Of a DNA stretch of 64,000 nt, positions 35,145 through 43,741 are shown piece after piece. Positions within the stretch are counted from its first letter, which is position 1. Each line of letters starts with the position of its first letter. The translations under genes and the position numbers were made by a program. Below the pieces are notes generated by a model. That model did no database searches. It saw only the letters and a program-made list of their open reading frames with translations, and was not told where the DNA came from. The stretch is taken from positions 248,001 through 312,000 of the forward strand of contig NZ_QTJR01000004.1 in assembly GCF_003382285.1 (NCBI RefSeq), written 5' to 3'. This DNA comes from Lysobacter soli (GTDB taxonomy: Bacteria; Pseudomonadota; Gammaproteobacteria; Xanthomonadales; Xanthomonadaceae).

Positions 35145-36080
35145 TCAGGGTTGCGGCCGGAACTCCATCACCGGCGCCGGCTGCAGCAGCGGCATCAGCC
35201 AGTGGTCCAGCAACAGGAAGGCGAACAGCGCCATCAAATACACGATGGAATAGTTGAAGACCTTCATCGCGTACATCTCGTCCGGCGGGTTCATCAGGCG
35301 CCATGCGTAACCCAGGAACACCACGCCCAGCACGAGCGCGCCGCCGAGGTAGAACAGCCCGCTCATGCCCGCGGCCCACGGCAGGATCGTCACCACGACC
35401 AGCAGCACCGTGTAGAACAGGATCTGCCAGCGCGTGTATTCCACGCCGTGCGTGACGGGGAGCATCGGCACCATCGCGCGCGCGTAGTCGGCGCGGCGGA
35501 AGATCGCCAGCGCCCAGAAATGCGGCGGCGTCCAGACGAAGATGATCAGCACCAGCAGCAGCGCGTGCGGCCAGTCCCATTCGCCGGTCATGCCGGTGAT
35601 CGCGGCCCAGCCCAGCAGCGGCGGCGCGGCACCCGCGATCCCGCCGATGACGATGTTCTGCGGCGTCGCGCGCTTGAGGTACACGGTGTAGATCACCGCG
35701 TAGCCGATAAGCGAGGCGAAGGTGAGGATCGCGGTGATGGTGTTCACCCACACCACCAGAATGACCATGGACAGCGCGGCGAGGATCAGCGCGAACACCA
35801 GCGCCTGAGTCGGCGTGATCTGTCCTGCGACGATCGGGCGCCACGAGGTGCGTGCCATCTTCGCGTCGATGCGCGAGTCCAGCAGCTGGTTGATTGCCGC
35901 CGCACTCGACGCCGCGAGCCAGATGCCGAGGAAGCCCAGCACCGATTCGCGCAGCGGCGGCAGGCCCGGCACCGCGAGGAACATGCCCACCAGCGCGGTG
36001 AACACGATCAGCGCGACCACGCGCGGCTTGGTGAGGTCCCAGTATTGCTTGGCGGTGGCCTTCGGCATGGCGGCGGACAT
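35145..36080 (-). CDS. ctaB: Protoheme IX farnesyltransferase (heme O synthase)
   Basis: 311-residue UbiA-type prenyltransferase of the inner membrane that adds a farnesyl group to heme B, giving heme O. Motifs: [19 protein letters not shown], the Asp-rich [19 protein letters not shown] (first DxxxD), and the second site [22 protein letters not shown]. Seven to nine hydrophobic segments. The ATG at 36080 shares one base with the ctaA stop codon (TGATG), so the two heme enzymes are translationally coupled. The product is the substrate for CtaA. Also called cyoE. Confidence 0.96.
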   Translation of the reverse strand: MSAAMPKATAKQYWDLTKPRVVALIVFTALVGMFLAVPGLPPLRESVLGFLGIWLAASSAAAINQLLDSRIDAKMARTSWRPIVAGQITPTQALVFALILAALSMVILVVWVNTITAILTFASLIGYAVIYTVYLKRATPQNIVIGGIAGAAPPLLGWAAITGMTGEWDWPHALLLVLIIFVWTPPHFWALAIFRRADYARAMVPMLPVTHGVEYTRWQILFYTVLLVVVTILPWAAGMSGLFYLGGALVLGVVFLGYAWRLMNPPDEMYAMKVFNYSIVYLMALFAFLLLDHWLMPLLQPAPVMEFRPQP

Positions 36081-37255
36081 CACGGCTCCGGCTGGCGCAG
36101 GCGCGCCAGCAGCGACACCAGCACGAACAGCAGCAGCACCGCACCGGCGTTGTGCATCACCGCGACCGACAGCGGCAGGCCGAGCTTCACGTTCGCGATG
36201 CCGAGGCCGATCTGCGCGAACAGCAGCAAGCCCAGCAGCGTCGCCCAGCCGCGCATGCCCGGCGTGCGGATCAGGCGCACCGCGAGCCACAGCAGGTAGA
36301 CGAACACGACCATCGCCATCATGCGGTGCGCGAGCTGGATCGCGATGCGCGCCTCGCCGTCGAGGATGCCGCCCTCGTAATCCACGCCGATGCCGCGCCA
36401 CAGGACGAACGCTTCTCGGAAGTCGTGCCGCGGCCACCACTGGCCGACGCAGGTCGGGAAATCGTTGCCGCACGCGAGCGCGGCGTAGTTGGCGCTGGTC
36501 CAGCCGCCGAGCGCGATCTGCACGCCGAGCAACACGACGCCGGCGATCACCAGACGGCGCACGAGCTGCGCTTCGGCCAGGCGCATCGGGATGTGCGTCG
36601 CGCGCCAGGCCATCCACAGGATCAGCGAGAACGTCAGCAGGCCGCCGAGCAGATGGCCCATCACGACGATGGGCTTGAGCAGCCACGTCACCGTCCACAT
36701 GCCCAGCAGCGCCTGGAAGATGATCACCGCGAGCGTGATCGACGCCACGCGCGCGAGGTCGACGTTGCTCCAGCGCAGCGCGGCGAACAGCAGGATCGCT
36801 TCGCCCGCGATGGCGAGCACGGAGGCGGCGACGTGCTCGCCGTGCATGTACAGCGGGATGCCGATGCCGACCAGCACCGACGCGGCGATCACCTGCACCA
36901 CGCCGTACTTGCGACGGCGCGCGGCGAGCAGCGCCAGGCCGAGCACGAGCACGCCGAGCATGCCGGCGATCATGCGGTGGAACTGCTCGCGCCACGCCTT
37001 GTGCACTTCGACCGGACGGATCGCGGTGGCGGCGTGGTCGACGACCTGATGCGCCGTGGTCGGCCACGCCGCGCGGCCGTAGCAGGTCGGCCAGTCGGGG
37101 CAGCTGAGGCCGGCGTTGGACAAGCGCACGAACGCGCCGAACACGATCACGCCGAACGCGAGCGCGACGGCCAGCCAAGCGAGGCGATGGAAATGTCGGT
37201 AAACCGCGGGGCGCGAGCCGGCCCGGGCTTCGGTGGGCATGGTCATGCTGCTCAT
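36080..37255 (-). CDS. ctaA: Heme A synthase (COX15/CtaA)
   Basis: 391-residue membrane enzyme that oxidises the heme O methyl group to the formyl of heme A. Eight transmembrane segments in two four-helix halves. Features: [17 protein letters not shown], the heme ligand region [22 protein letters not shown], the second Cys loop [15 protein letters not shown] and AHRMMAMVV. The internal duplication with paired Cys and His is typical. ATG 37255 has AGG upstream. It lies 34 bp after the SCO-like gene and overlaps ctaB, so it is part of the oxidase assembly operon. Confidence 0.96.
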   Translation of the reverse strand: MSSMTMPTEARAGSRPAVYRHFHRLAWLAVALAFGVIVFGAFVRLSNAGLSCPDWPTCYGRAAWPTTAHQVVDHAATAIRPVEVHKAWREQFHRMIAGMLGVLVLGLALLAARRRKYGVVQVIAASVLVGIGIPLYMHGEHVAASVLAIAGEAILLFAALRWSNVDLARVASITLAVIIFQALLGMWTVTWLLKPIVVMGHLLGGLLTFSLILWMAWRATHIPMRLAEAQLVRRLVIAGVVLLGVQIALGGWTSANYAALACGNDFPTCVGQWWPRHDFREAFVLWRGIGVDYEGGILDGEARIAIQLAHRMMAMVVFVYLLWLAVRLIRTPGMRGWATLLGLLLFAQIGLGIANVKLGLPLSVAVMHNAGAVLLLFVLVSLLARLRQPEP

Positions 37256-37289
37256 CAGAACCTGTCGTTGTTCCTTCGTCGCGTGCCGG

Positions 37290-37922
37290 TCACTTCAGCT
37301 TGACCAGCCGGGCGACGTCCGTGCGCAGGCCGGACGGATCGAAGCCGGGAGCGTAGCGCAGAATCACGAAGCCGTAGGGGTCGATCACGTAGGCCGGAAC
37401 GCCGCGGCCGCTGGCGCTCACGCTCGCGTTGGTGGCCGCGACGGTCGTGTCGTCCACGCGCGGCAGGCCGGCGCGGAGCTGGGCGTCGGGTGCGAGCAGC
37501 TTCAGCGTGGACGGCTGCGGGACGCCGGCAGGCCAGGCGCAGGCGTCGGTCGGGCACAGCCACAGCACGTGCACGTCGTCCGCGTCCTTGCCGAACAGCT
37601 GCCAGACGGTCTCGATCTCGCGCGCCAGCGTGGCGCATTCGGTGCCGCAATCGGCCGGCGGCGCGACCACGATGCGCCATGTGCGCTCGCTCGCCTTCCA
37701 CGCGTAATCGCCGCCCGACAGCAGGCGCGGCGTCAGCGCGCGCACGTCGCCGGGAGGATCGAGCAGTTCGCCGACGTTCTTCGTGCCGGACGGGCGCCAG
37801 CCGGAGAAGCGCAGCGCGCCGGCGATCAGCATGCTGCCGAAGAACATCGCGAACAGCAGCAGCAACAGCGTGCGATTGCGGTTGCGATTGCGGATGTCGT
37901 TCGGGGTCGTGTCGTCGCTCAT
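37290..37922 (-). CDS. SCO-like thioredoxin-fold protein lacking the copper His
   Basis: 210-residue protein with one N-terminal membrane helix (~18-38) and a periplasmic domain. Two features recall the SCO1 fold: a CxxxC at C92/C96 (ADCGTECATLAREIE) and the C-terminal VPAYVIDPYGFVILRYAPG. SCO proteins normally place a copper-binding His shortly before the IDPxG strand; here the segment reads SASGRG with no His. A second Cys pair, C123/C128 (LCPTDAC), is unusual. It lies between SURF1 and CtaA, so an oxidase-assembly role, perhaps a thiol reductase for the Cu-A site, is inferred. Family assignment is by pattern only. Confidence 0.68.
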   Translation of the reverse strand: MSDDTTPNDIRNRNRNRTLLLLLFAMFFGSMLIAGALRFSGWRPSGTKNVGELLDPPGDVRALTPRLLSGGDYAWKASERTWRIVVAPPADCGTECATLAREIETVWQLFGKDADDVHVLWLCPTDACAWPAGVPQPSTLKLLAPDAQLRAGLPRVDDTTVAATNASVSASGRGVPAYVIDPYGFVILRYAPGFDPSGLRTDVARLVKLK

Positions 37923-37931
37923 GCGAACTCC

Positions 37932-38654
37932 TTATGGCCGACGGCGCTTGCGGAAAGTGAGGACCAGCGCCGTCGCGAGCACCGCGGCGGCGAGCGCGAA
38001 CCACTGCAGCGCGTAGCCGCGATGCTGGTCCGGCGGAAGCGTGTTGGGCAGCAGCTCCAGGTCGCGCTCGTAGCCGATGCGCAGCGCGGGATCCAGACGC
38101 AGCACGCGGGGCGCGAGCGGCACGGAGAGGCCGGTTTCGCTGGCGATGGCGGCGAGGTCGACGCGCGTCATCAGCCACGCATCGCCCTGCTTCACCAGCG
38201 CCGGGCCGAGCGCGAGGCCGGTCGACGGCGGCGGCACGAGCAGCCCGCGCAGTTCGATCGTGCCGTCGAGGTTCGGCACCTGCGGCAACTTGCGATCGCC
38301 CGACAGCGGCAGCCAACCGAGGTCGACCAGCATCGGCATGCCCTGCGCCGGCACGAAGATGCGGTAGACGCGGACGCCGGCGCGGCCGTTGCGCTGCTGG
38401 TTGTCGAGCAGCAGGGCATCGCGCGCGTCGAACGTGCCGCTTCCGACGGCCCAGTCGTAGTCGCGCGCACGGATGGGGTCGCTGGCGAGCGACAGCGGAC
38501 GCGGCGTGCGATCGGCCATCACCGCGGCGGCGGCATCGAGCATCGCCTGCTTCTCGACGGCGCGGCGCGACTGCCACAGGCCAAGGTTGGCGAACAGCGC
38601 GATCGCCACCAGCGCCGCGCTCCAGCCGACGACGAGCGTACGCGTGCGGCTCAC
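37932..38654 (-). CDS. SURF1-family cytochrome oxidase assembly protein
   Basis: 240-residue inner-membrane protein with a helix at each end and a periplasmic domain between, which is the SURF1 form. Motifs: LGLWQSRRAVEKQAMLD after the first helix, YRIFVPAQGMPMLVDLGWLPL, and the C-terminal DQHRGYALQWFALAAAVLATAL. SURF1 aids heme A insertion in subunit I. The start is uncertain: GTG 38654 has GGGGAAG upstream and puts the helix at the N-terminus; ATG 38678 would also be in frame but has no ribosome site. It ends 9 bp before the SCO-like gene. Confidence 0.88.
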   Translation of the reverse strand: MSRTRTLVVGWSAALVAIALFANLGLWQSRRAVEKQAMLDAAAAVMADRTPRPLSLASDPIRARDYDWAVGSGTFDARDALLLDNQQRNGRAGVRVYRIFVPAQGMPMLVDLGWLPLSGDRKLPQVPNLDGTIELRGLLVPPPSTGLALGPALVKQGDAWLMTRVDLAAIASETGLSVPLAPRVLRLDPALRIGYERDLELLPNTLPPDQHRGYALQWFALAAAVLATALVLTFRKRRRP

Positions 38655-38675
38655 GACTTCCCCGCCGCGCGGCGC

Positions 38676-38681
38676 CATAAT
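38676..38681 (+). promoter_or_regulatory. -10 element of the DUF2909 gene
   Basis: CATAAT, 39 bp before the start at 38721, within the divergent region shared with SURF1. No convincing -35 is seen. Confidence 0.4.
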
Positions 38682-38720
38682 GGCCGGCACGCCCCAGCCG
38701 GGGGCGCGCTCGAGGCCGCC

Positions 38721-38936
38721 ATGAACGATTCGCTCAAGACACTGCTGATCATCGCCTTCCTGATCGTCATCCTGTGGAACCTGGGCGCGGGCCTCTACTA
38801 CATGCTCGTGGACAAGGGCGAGAGCAAGCGTACGGTGAACGCGCTCACCCGTCGCATCGCGCTGTCCGTCGCGCTGATCCTGCTGGTCGTGCTCGCCAAC
38901 TACATGGGCTGGATCAAGTTCCACGGCGGGCCGTGA
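38721..38936 (+). CDS. Twin-transmembrane protein, DUF2909 family
   Basis: 71-residue protein made of two membrane helices: LLIIAFLIVILWNLGAGLYYML and IALSVALILLVVLANYMGWI, joined by a short basic loop (DKGESKRTVNALTRR). This is the DUF2909 form, regularly found beside cytochrome c oxidase assembly genes in gammaproteobacteria. A role in oxidase biogenesis is assumed, not shown. GAGG lies before the ATG. It is the only plus-strand gene in the oxidase locus. Confidence 0.88.
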   Translation: MNDSLKTLLIIAFLIVILWNLGAGLYYMLVDKGESKRTVNALTRRIALSVALILLVVLANYMGWIKFHGGP

Positions 38937-38942
38937 CGCGCC

Positions 38943-39083
38943 GGGATTCGTGATTCGGGATTCATGATTAGAGATTAGGGATTCGCAAAAGCAAAAAGGG
39001 CGACGGCAATGCCGTCGCCTTTTGCGTTGGAGATCCGGGCTGTCGTTCTTGCGAATCCCGAATCCCGAATCTCCAATCCCTGC
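38943..39083. repeat. Inverted GGGATTCGTGATTCGGGATT repeat pair
   Basis: The left arm (38943-38985) is a run of degenerate GATTCGTGATTCGGGATTC units; the right arm (39050-39083) is the inverse (GAATCCCGAATCCCGAATC). Between them is a terminator hairpin. The whole lies between two converging genes. It shares its sequence family with 26080-26176. Confidence 0.75.
38993..39024. terminator. Bidirectional intrinsic terminator
   Basis: GGCGACGGC and GCCGTCGCC stems meet over a minimal loop, with an A-run on the left (AAAAAGG) and CCTTTTGC on the right. It can stop transcription from both sides: the DUF2909 gene and the oxidase operon or its 3' neighbour. Confidence 0.8.
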
Positions 39084-39962
39084 TTACAGCACGTACACGA
39101 ACAGGAACAGGCCGAGCCAGACCACGTCGACGAAGTGCCAGTACCAGGCGACCGCTTCGAACGCGAAGTGGTTGTCCTTGGTGAAGTGGCCCTTCAGGCA
39201 GCGGAACCAGATCACCGCCAGCATGATCGTGCCGAGCGTGACGTGCGCGCCGTGGAAACCGGTGAGCATGAAGAAGGTCGAGCCGTAGATGCCCGAACCC
39301 AGCGTCAGGTTCAGCTCGGTGTAGGCGTGGATGTACTCCTCCGCCTGGAAGTACAGGAACAGCGCGCCCAGCAGCACGGTCAGGCCGAGGAAGACCAGCA
39401 GCTGCTTGCGGTGACCGGCCTTCAGCGCGTGGTGCGCGACGGTGACGGTGATGCCCGAGGTGAGCAGGATCATCGTGTTGAGCAGCGGCAGGCCCCACGC
39501 CGGGATCGTCTGGTACACGCCGCCGACATCGCCCGGCCCGTTGCTCGGCCACGCAGCCGAGAAGCCCGGCCAAAGCAGCGAGTTGGTCATCACGCCGTCG
39601 CCTTCGCCGCCGAGCCACGGCATCGCGTACTGGCGGGCGTAGAACAGCGCGCCGAAGAAGGCGCCGAAGAACATCACTTCCGAGAAGATGAACCAGATCA
39701 TCCCCATGCGGAACGAGGTGTCGACCTGCTTGTTGTAGTTGCCGCGCACCGACTCGCGCACGACGTCGCTGAACCAGCCGAACAGCACGCCGATCATCAG
39801 CGCGATGCCGACGAAGAACATCGTCTTGCCCCAGCTGACCTCGTTGAACCAGCTGGCGATGCCGAGCATGGTGGCGAACAGCGCGATCGATCCGAGGAAC
39901 GGCCAACGGCTGCTATGCGGCACGAAGTAGGTGTTGGCGTCCGGCGAGTGGGATTGGGCCAT
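39084..39962 (-). CDS. ctaE: Cytochrome c oxidase subunit III
   Basis: 292-residue integral membrane subunit with seven helices. Typical pieces: YFVPHSSRWPFLGSIALF at the N-terminus, FRMGMIWFIFSEVMFFGAFFGALFYAR, the conserved GITVTVAHHAL, GALFLYFQAEEY, GFHGAHVTLGTI and the terminal WYWHFVDVVWLGLFLFVYVL. It stabilises the catalytic subunit and carries bound lipid. It follows the Cox11 gene by 39 bp in the operon. Confidence 0.97.
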   Translation of the reverse strand: MAQSHSPDANTYFVPHSSRWPFLGSIALFATMLGIASWFNEVSWGKTMFFVGIALMIGVLFGWFSDVVRESVRGNYNKQVDTSFRMGMIWFIFSEVMFFGAFFGALFYARQYAMPWLGGEGDGVMTNSLLWPGFSAAWPSNGPGDVGGVYQTIPAWGLPLLNTMILLTSGITVTVAHHALKAGHRKQLLVFLGLTVLLGALFLYFQAEEYIHAYTELNLTLGSGIYGSTFFMLTGFHGAHVTLGTIMLAVIWFRCLKGHFTKDNHFAFEAVAWYWHFVDVVWLGLFLFVYVL

Positions 39963-40001
39963 GTCGGCGTTCCAGTCAGTGATGCGATTGCAAGGAAAGG
40001 G

Positions 40002-40610
40002 TCACGGTGCCGACAGCGGGACGGGCGCGGCCTGTGCCGTTCCCTGCGCCTGCGCGGTGAGCGTGTCGTTCTTGAAGAAGGTATACGACAGGGTGATGGT
40101 CTTCACGTCGGCCGGCAGGTTCGGATCGACGATGAAACGCACCGGCATGTCGCGCACTTCACCGGCCTTGAGCGTCTGGGCGGTGAAGCAGAAGCATTCG
40201 GTCTTGCTGAAGTAGCCCGACGCGCGCGCCGGGGCCACCGACGGAACGGCGCTGCCGACGACGGTGCGCTCGGAGGTGTTGCGCGCGTGGTACGTGGTTT
40301 CGTACAGCTCGCCCGGCACGACCTGCATCGTGACCTGGTTCGGCGAGAAGTCCCACGGCAGCTTCGAATTGACGCCGCCGTCGAACTGCACGGTGATCAC
40401 GCGCTTCGCGGCGGCGGTCGCGTCCTGGACGCCTTCCGACGCGGTGCGTTCCAGACGGATGCCGAACACCTTCTCGCACGCGATGCGGTACAGCGGCACC
40501 AGCGCGAAGGTCAGTGCGAACGCGCCGATCGCGACGACGACCATCTTCGCAAGGCCTGCGCTCTTGCGCGCCGGCGCTGCCGGTGCGGTTTCGTGCTGCA
40601 CGCCGTTCAC
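40002..40610 (-). CDS. Cytochrome c oxidase assembly factor Cox11/CtaG
   Basis: 202-residue copper chaperone for the Cu-B site of subunit I. An N-terminal membrane helix ([23 protein letters not shown]) ends in the conserved cysteine. The periplasmic beta domain has [18 protein letters not shown] and the copper-binding CFCF in [17 protein letters not shown]. The start is GTG 40610, overlapping the stop of the small gene before it by four bases (GTGA), so translation is coupled. It has the canonical position between subunits I and III. Confidence 0.95.
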   Translation of the reverse strand: MNGVQHETAPAAPARKSAGLAKMVVVAIGAFALTFALVPLYRIACEKVFGIRLERTASEGVQDATAAAKRVITVQFDGGVNSKLPWDFSPNQVTMQVVPGELYETTYHARNTSERTVVGSAVPSVAPARASGYFSKTECFCFTAQTLKAGEVRDMPVRFIVDPNLPADVKTITLSYTFFKNDTLTAQAQGTAQAAPVPLSAP

Positions 40611-40741
40611 TTGCCCACCGTGTTCATCGCGATGAACACCACGTACACCGCCACCGCGATCGCCGCCACCCACAACGCCGTGCGACGCGCGGCCTTGCGG
40701 CGCGCTGCGATTTCGTCGGGGTTGTGGGCGGGCTGGTTCAT
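40607..40741 (-). CDS. Cytochrome oxidase small assembly protein
   Basis: 44-residue protein with a basic N-terminal half ([13 protein letters not shown]) and one membrane helix ([20 protein letters not shown]). Tiny proteins of this kind between ctaD and cox11 are known in Xanthomonadaceae and pseudomonads. They are presumed helpers in oxidase assembly. ATG 40741 gives the family's usual length; an in-frame upstream start adds unsupported residues. Confidence 0.8.
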   Translation of the reverse strand: MNQPAHNPDEIAARRKAARRTALWVAAIAVAVYVVFIAMNTVGK

Positions 40742-40810
40742 GGTCGGTGCCTGTACGTGTCGGAGCGGAGGATCCGGCGTTCGGCCGAACACCTCCGCAC
40801 CTTCAACGCA

Positions 40811-42427
40811 TCAATGCGTAATGTCGCCGTGTGCGAGATCGCCATCCTTGATGACCGGCGGCGTCGAGAACGTGTGGTGCGGCGCCGGGCTCGGCACGGT
40901 CCACTCCAGGCCACGCGCGGTCGGCCAGGCGCGGGCTTCTGCCTTGACGCCCACGGCCTTCGAGCGCCACAGGATGAAGGCCATCATGAACGGCGTGACG
41001 AACATGCCGAACGCGCCGATCGAGCTGACCAGGTTCCAGTCCGCGAACACGACGTTGTAGTCCGGGATGCGGCGCGGCATGCCGGCCAGGCCCAGGAAGT
41101 GCTGCGGGAAGAACAGCAGGTTGACGAAGATCATCGTCCACCAGAAGTGGAACTTCGCCGCGCCCTCGCTGTACATGCGGCCGGTCCACTTCGGCCACCA
41201 GTAGTACGTGGCGGCGATGATGGAGAACAGCGCGCCGGTCACCAGCACGTAGTGGAAGTGCGCCACCACGAAGTAGGTGTCGTGGTACTGGAAGTCCGCC
41301 GGGACGATGGCGAGCATCAGGCCCGAGAAACCACCGATGGTGAACAGGATCACGAACGCGATCGCCCACAGCATCGGCGCCTCGAACGAGATCGAGCCGC
41401 GCCACATGGTGGTCACCCAGTTGAACACCTTCACGCCCGTCGGCACGGCGATCAGCATCGTGGCGAACATGAAGTAGATCTCGCCACCGAGCGGCATGCC
41501 GACGGTGAACATGTGGTGCGCCCACACGATGAACGAGAGGAACGCGATCGACGCGGTCGCGTACACCATGGCCTGGTAGCCGAACAGCGGCTTGCGGCTG
41601 AAGGTCGGGATGATCTCCGACACGACGCCGAACGCCGGCAGGATCATGATGTAGACCTCGGGGTGGCCGAAGAACCAGAAGATGTGCTGGAACATCACCG
41701 GGTCGCCGCCGCCGGCCGCGTTGAAGAACGAGGTGGCGAAGAACTTGTCGGTCAGCAGCATCGTCACGGCGCCGGCGAGTACCGGCATCACGGCGATCAG
41801 CAGGAACGCGGTGATCAGCCACGTCCAGCAGAAGATCGGCATCTTCAGCAGGTCGATGCCCGGCGCGCGCATGTTCAGCACGGTGGCGATGACGTTGATC
41901 GCGCCCATGATCGAGCTGATGCCCATCATGTGGATGGCGAAGATCGCGAAAGCCACGTTGCTGCCGCCCTGCAGCGAGAGCGGCGGATAGAGCGTCCAGC
42001 CGCCGGCCGGGGCGCCGCCCGGCAGGAACAGCGTGAGCAGCAGCATCGTGAAGGCGAACGGCAGGATCCAGAAGGACCAGTTGTTCATGCGCGGCAGCGC
42101 CATGTCCGGCGCGCCGATCTGCAGCGGGATCATCCAGTTCGCCAGGCCCACGAAGGCCGGCATGACGCCACCGAAGATCATGACCAGCGCGTGCACGGTG
42201 GTCATCTGGTTGAAGAACATCGGTTCGACGAACTGCAGGCCCGGCTTCATCAGCTCCGCACGGATCACCACCGACATGCCTGCGCCGATGATGAACATGA
42301 TGAAGCTGAAGATCAGGTACAGCGTCCCGATGTCCTTGTGGTTGGTCGAGAAGAACCAACGCTCGATGAAGCCCTGCTTGTGGGCGTGGTCATCGTGGTG
42401 ATGGGTGTCAGCGTGCGTGACGGCCAT
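40811..42427 (-). CDS. ctaD: Cytochrome c oxidase subunit I (aa3 type)
   Basis: 538-residue catalytic subunit with twelve helices holding heme a and the heme a3-Cu-B centre. Ligand motifs: TTVHALVMIF (H79, heme a), HPEVYIMILP (the Cu-B His and cross-linked Tyr), VWAHHMFTVG (Cu-B His pair) and VVAHFHYVLV (heme a3 and heme a His). Proton-pathway residues fit the A1 type. The N-terminal His-rich stretch is a minor oddity (HHHDDHAH). GAGG precedes the ATG. It sits 23 bp after ctaC. Confidence 0.98.
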   Translation of the reverse strand: MAVTHADTHHHDDHAHKQGFIERWFFSTNHKDIGTLYLIFSFIMFIIGAGMSVVIRAELMKPGLQFVEPMFFNQMTTVHALVMIFGGVMPAFVGLANWMIPLQIGAPDMALPRMNNWSFWILPFAFTMLLLTLFLPGGAPAGGWTLYPPLSLQGGSNVAFAIFAIHMMGISSIMGAINVIATVLNMRAPGIDLLKMPIFCWTWLITAFLLIAVMPVLAGAVTMLLTDKFFATSFFNAAGGGDPVMFQHIFWFFGHPEVYIMILPAFGVVSEIIPTFSRKPLFGYQAMVYATASIAFLSFIVWAHHMFTVGMPLGGEIYFMFATMLIAVPTGVKVFNWVTTMWRGSISFEAPMLWAIAFVILFTIGGFSGLMLAIVPADFQYHDTYFVVAHFHYVLVTGALFSIIAATYYWWPKWTGRMYSEGAAKFHFWWTMIFVNLLFFPQHFLGLAGMPRRIPDYNVVFADWNLVSSIGAFGMFVTPFMMAFILWRSKAVGVKAEARAWPTARGLEWTVPSPAPHHTFSTPPVIKDGDLAHGDITH

Positions 42428-42450
42428 GGCTACCTCAGGATTCGGGACGA

Positions 42451-43389
42451 TCAGCCGGCGACCGGCGCCTGCTTTTCAGCAGTCGCGGCCGTGGCGTCGG
42501 TATTCGGGGCGGTCGCTTCCGGCTGGGCCGGAGCGGCGGGCGTGGCGGCCGGAGCCGGGGCCGGCGCGGGGGCGTTCTTCGCCTTCTGCGCTGCGAGCCA
42601 CTGCTGGTACTCGGCCTTCGGCACGGCCTTGACCACGATCGGCATGAAGCCGTGGTCCTTGCCGCACAGTTCCGCGCACTGGCCGCGGTAGATGCCCGGC
42701 TCCTTGATATCGGTCCAGGCCTCGTTGACGATGCCCGGGATCGCGTCCTGCTTCCAGCCCAGCGCCGGCACCCACCACGCGTGGATGACGTCGTCGGCGG
42801 TGATCACGAAGCGGATCTTGGTCTCGGTCGGCAGCACCAGGACGTTGTCGACGTCGAGCAGGTAGTGCGGGTGGTCGGCGTCGCGCGCATCCTTGCCCGA
42901 CTGGCGGATCTGGTCGCTCTTGCGGTCCAGGCGGCTGGTGAAGCCGACGTTCTCGCCGAGGTAGTCGTACTTCCACATCCACTGGTAGCCGGTGATCTTG
43001 ACGGTCATCTCGGCGTTGCGGGTGTCGTACATCTTGATCAGCTTGCTGGTGGCGGGGAACGCCATCAGGACCAGAAGCACGACCGGGACCACGGTCCAGA
43101 TGACTTCCAGCTTGGTGCTGTGGGTGAAGTCCTTGTCCGGCACCGCGCCCTTGGAGTGGCGGAACTTGAACATGGCGTAGGCCATGGCGCCGAACACCAG
43201 GATGCCGATGATCACGCACACCCACAGGGCGAACATGTGCGCGCTGTAGGCGTTGGCCGACTGGACGGTCACGCCCTGGCCCATGTTGAGCTGCCACCGC
43301 TTGGGATCGGCCGCCTGCGCACTGGCAAGGACCGGCAGCGCCATCGCGGCGATGCCCGCGCCCCACTGCTTGAAACGACCGGCTTTCAT
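42451..43389 (-). CDS. ctaC: Cytochrome c oxidase subunit II
   Basis: 312-residue subunit that accepts electrons from cytochrome c. Signal peptide (...VLASA-QAAD), two membrane helices (~52-75, ~95-118), then a cupredoxin domain. The Cu-A site has H203 in VIHAWWVP, C238 and C242 in GQCAELCGKDH, H246 and M249. A Pro/Ala-rich low-complexity tail of ~45 residues (APAPAPAATPAAPA) follows; no heme c domain, so it is aa3 rather than caa3. First gene of the operon, with a candidate promoter at 43546-43574. Confidence 0.97.
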   Translation of the reverse strand: MKAGRFKQWGAGIAAMALPVLASAQAADPKRWQLNMGQGVTVQSANAYSAHMFALWVCVIIGILVFGAMAYAMFKFRHSKGAVPDKDFTHSTKLEVIWTVVPVVLLVLMAFPATSKLIKMYDTRNAEMTVKITGYQWMWKYDYLGENVGFTSRLDRKSDQIRQSGKDARDADHPHYLLDVDNVLVLPTETKIRFVITADDVIHAWWVPALGWKQDAIPGIVNEAWTDIKEPGIYRGQCAELCGKDHGFMPIVVKAVPKAEYQQWLAAQKAKNAPAPAPAPAATPAAPAQPEATAPNTDATAATAEKQAPVAG

Positions 43390-43545
43390 CTGTTCGAGCC
43401 CCAGAAAGACGCTGAGTTGGATGTACTGGACTGGCTGAGCCGTTCGGCTTGGCTTGCGGGCTCATCCGCGACCGGAGGCAGCGGGCATCACAGCCCAGGA
43501 GGGACCCAAGAAAGGGAACCAAAAAACCGCCCCGCGGAACCGCTT

Positions 43546-43574
43546 AGTTTACCGACCGTGAACGCCACCAACAA
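43546..43574 (-). promoter_or_regulatory. Candidate promoter of the oxidase operon
   Basis: Read on the minus strand: TTGTTG (43574-43569), a 17-bp spacer, then TAAACT (43551-43546). The match to sigma-70 consensus is moderate. It gives a leader of about 150 nt. Confidence 0.4.
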
Positions 43575-43704
43575 CCGCAGCCGTCAAAGCTTGCGGAATA
43601 GTAGGCAAATTTCGCAATCCCGCCCGATGCGGTAACGAATCTTCCCCCTTGCATCCGCAACCTAGCAGCCCGGGCGCGCAACGCCTCCGGCGACCGGAAC
43701 GCTC

Positions 43705-43710
43705 TAGACT
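43705..43710 (+). promoter_or_regulatory. -10 element of putA
   Basis: TAGACT, 31 bp before the putA start. The same hexamer lies before the epimerase gene at 15828. No -35 is obvious. Confidence 0.4.
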
Positions 43711-43741
43711 ATCGGGCTTCCCAAGGCTGTCCCTGGCCCCG

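Larger units (their letters stand above)
43390..43741. other. Divergent region between oxidase operon and putA
   Basis: 352 bp without a gene. It contains the candidate oxidase promoter on the minus strand (43546-43574) and the -10 of putA on the plus strand (43705-43710). No clear operator was recognised. Confidence 0.55.

Noticed and set aside
40002-40673. ATG-type longer start for Cox11 at 40673
   Set aside because: It would read through the small assembly gene; the GTG at 40610 overlaps that gene's stop as GTGA and places the membrane helix near the N-terminus.
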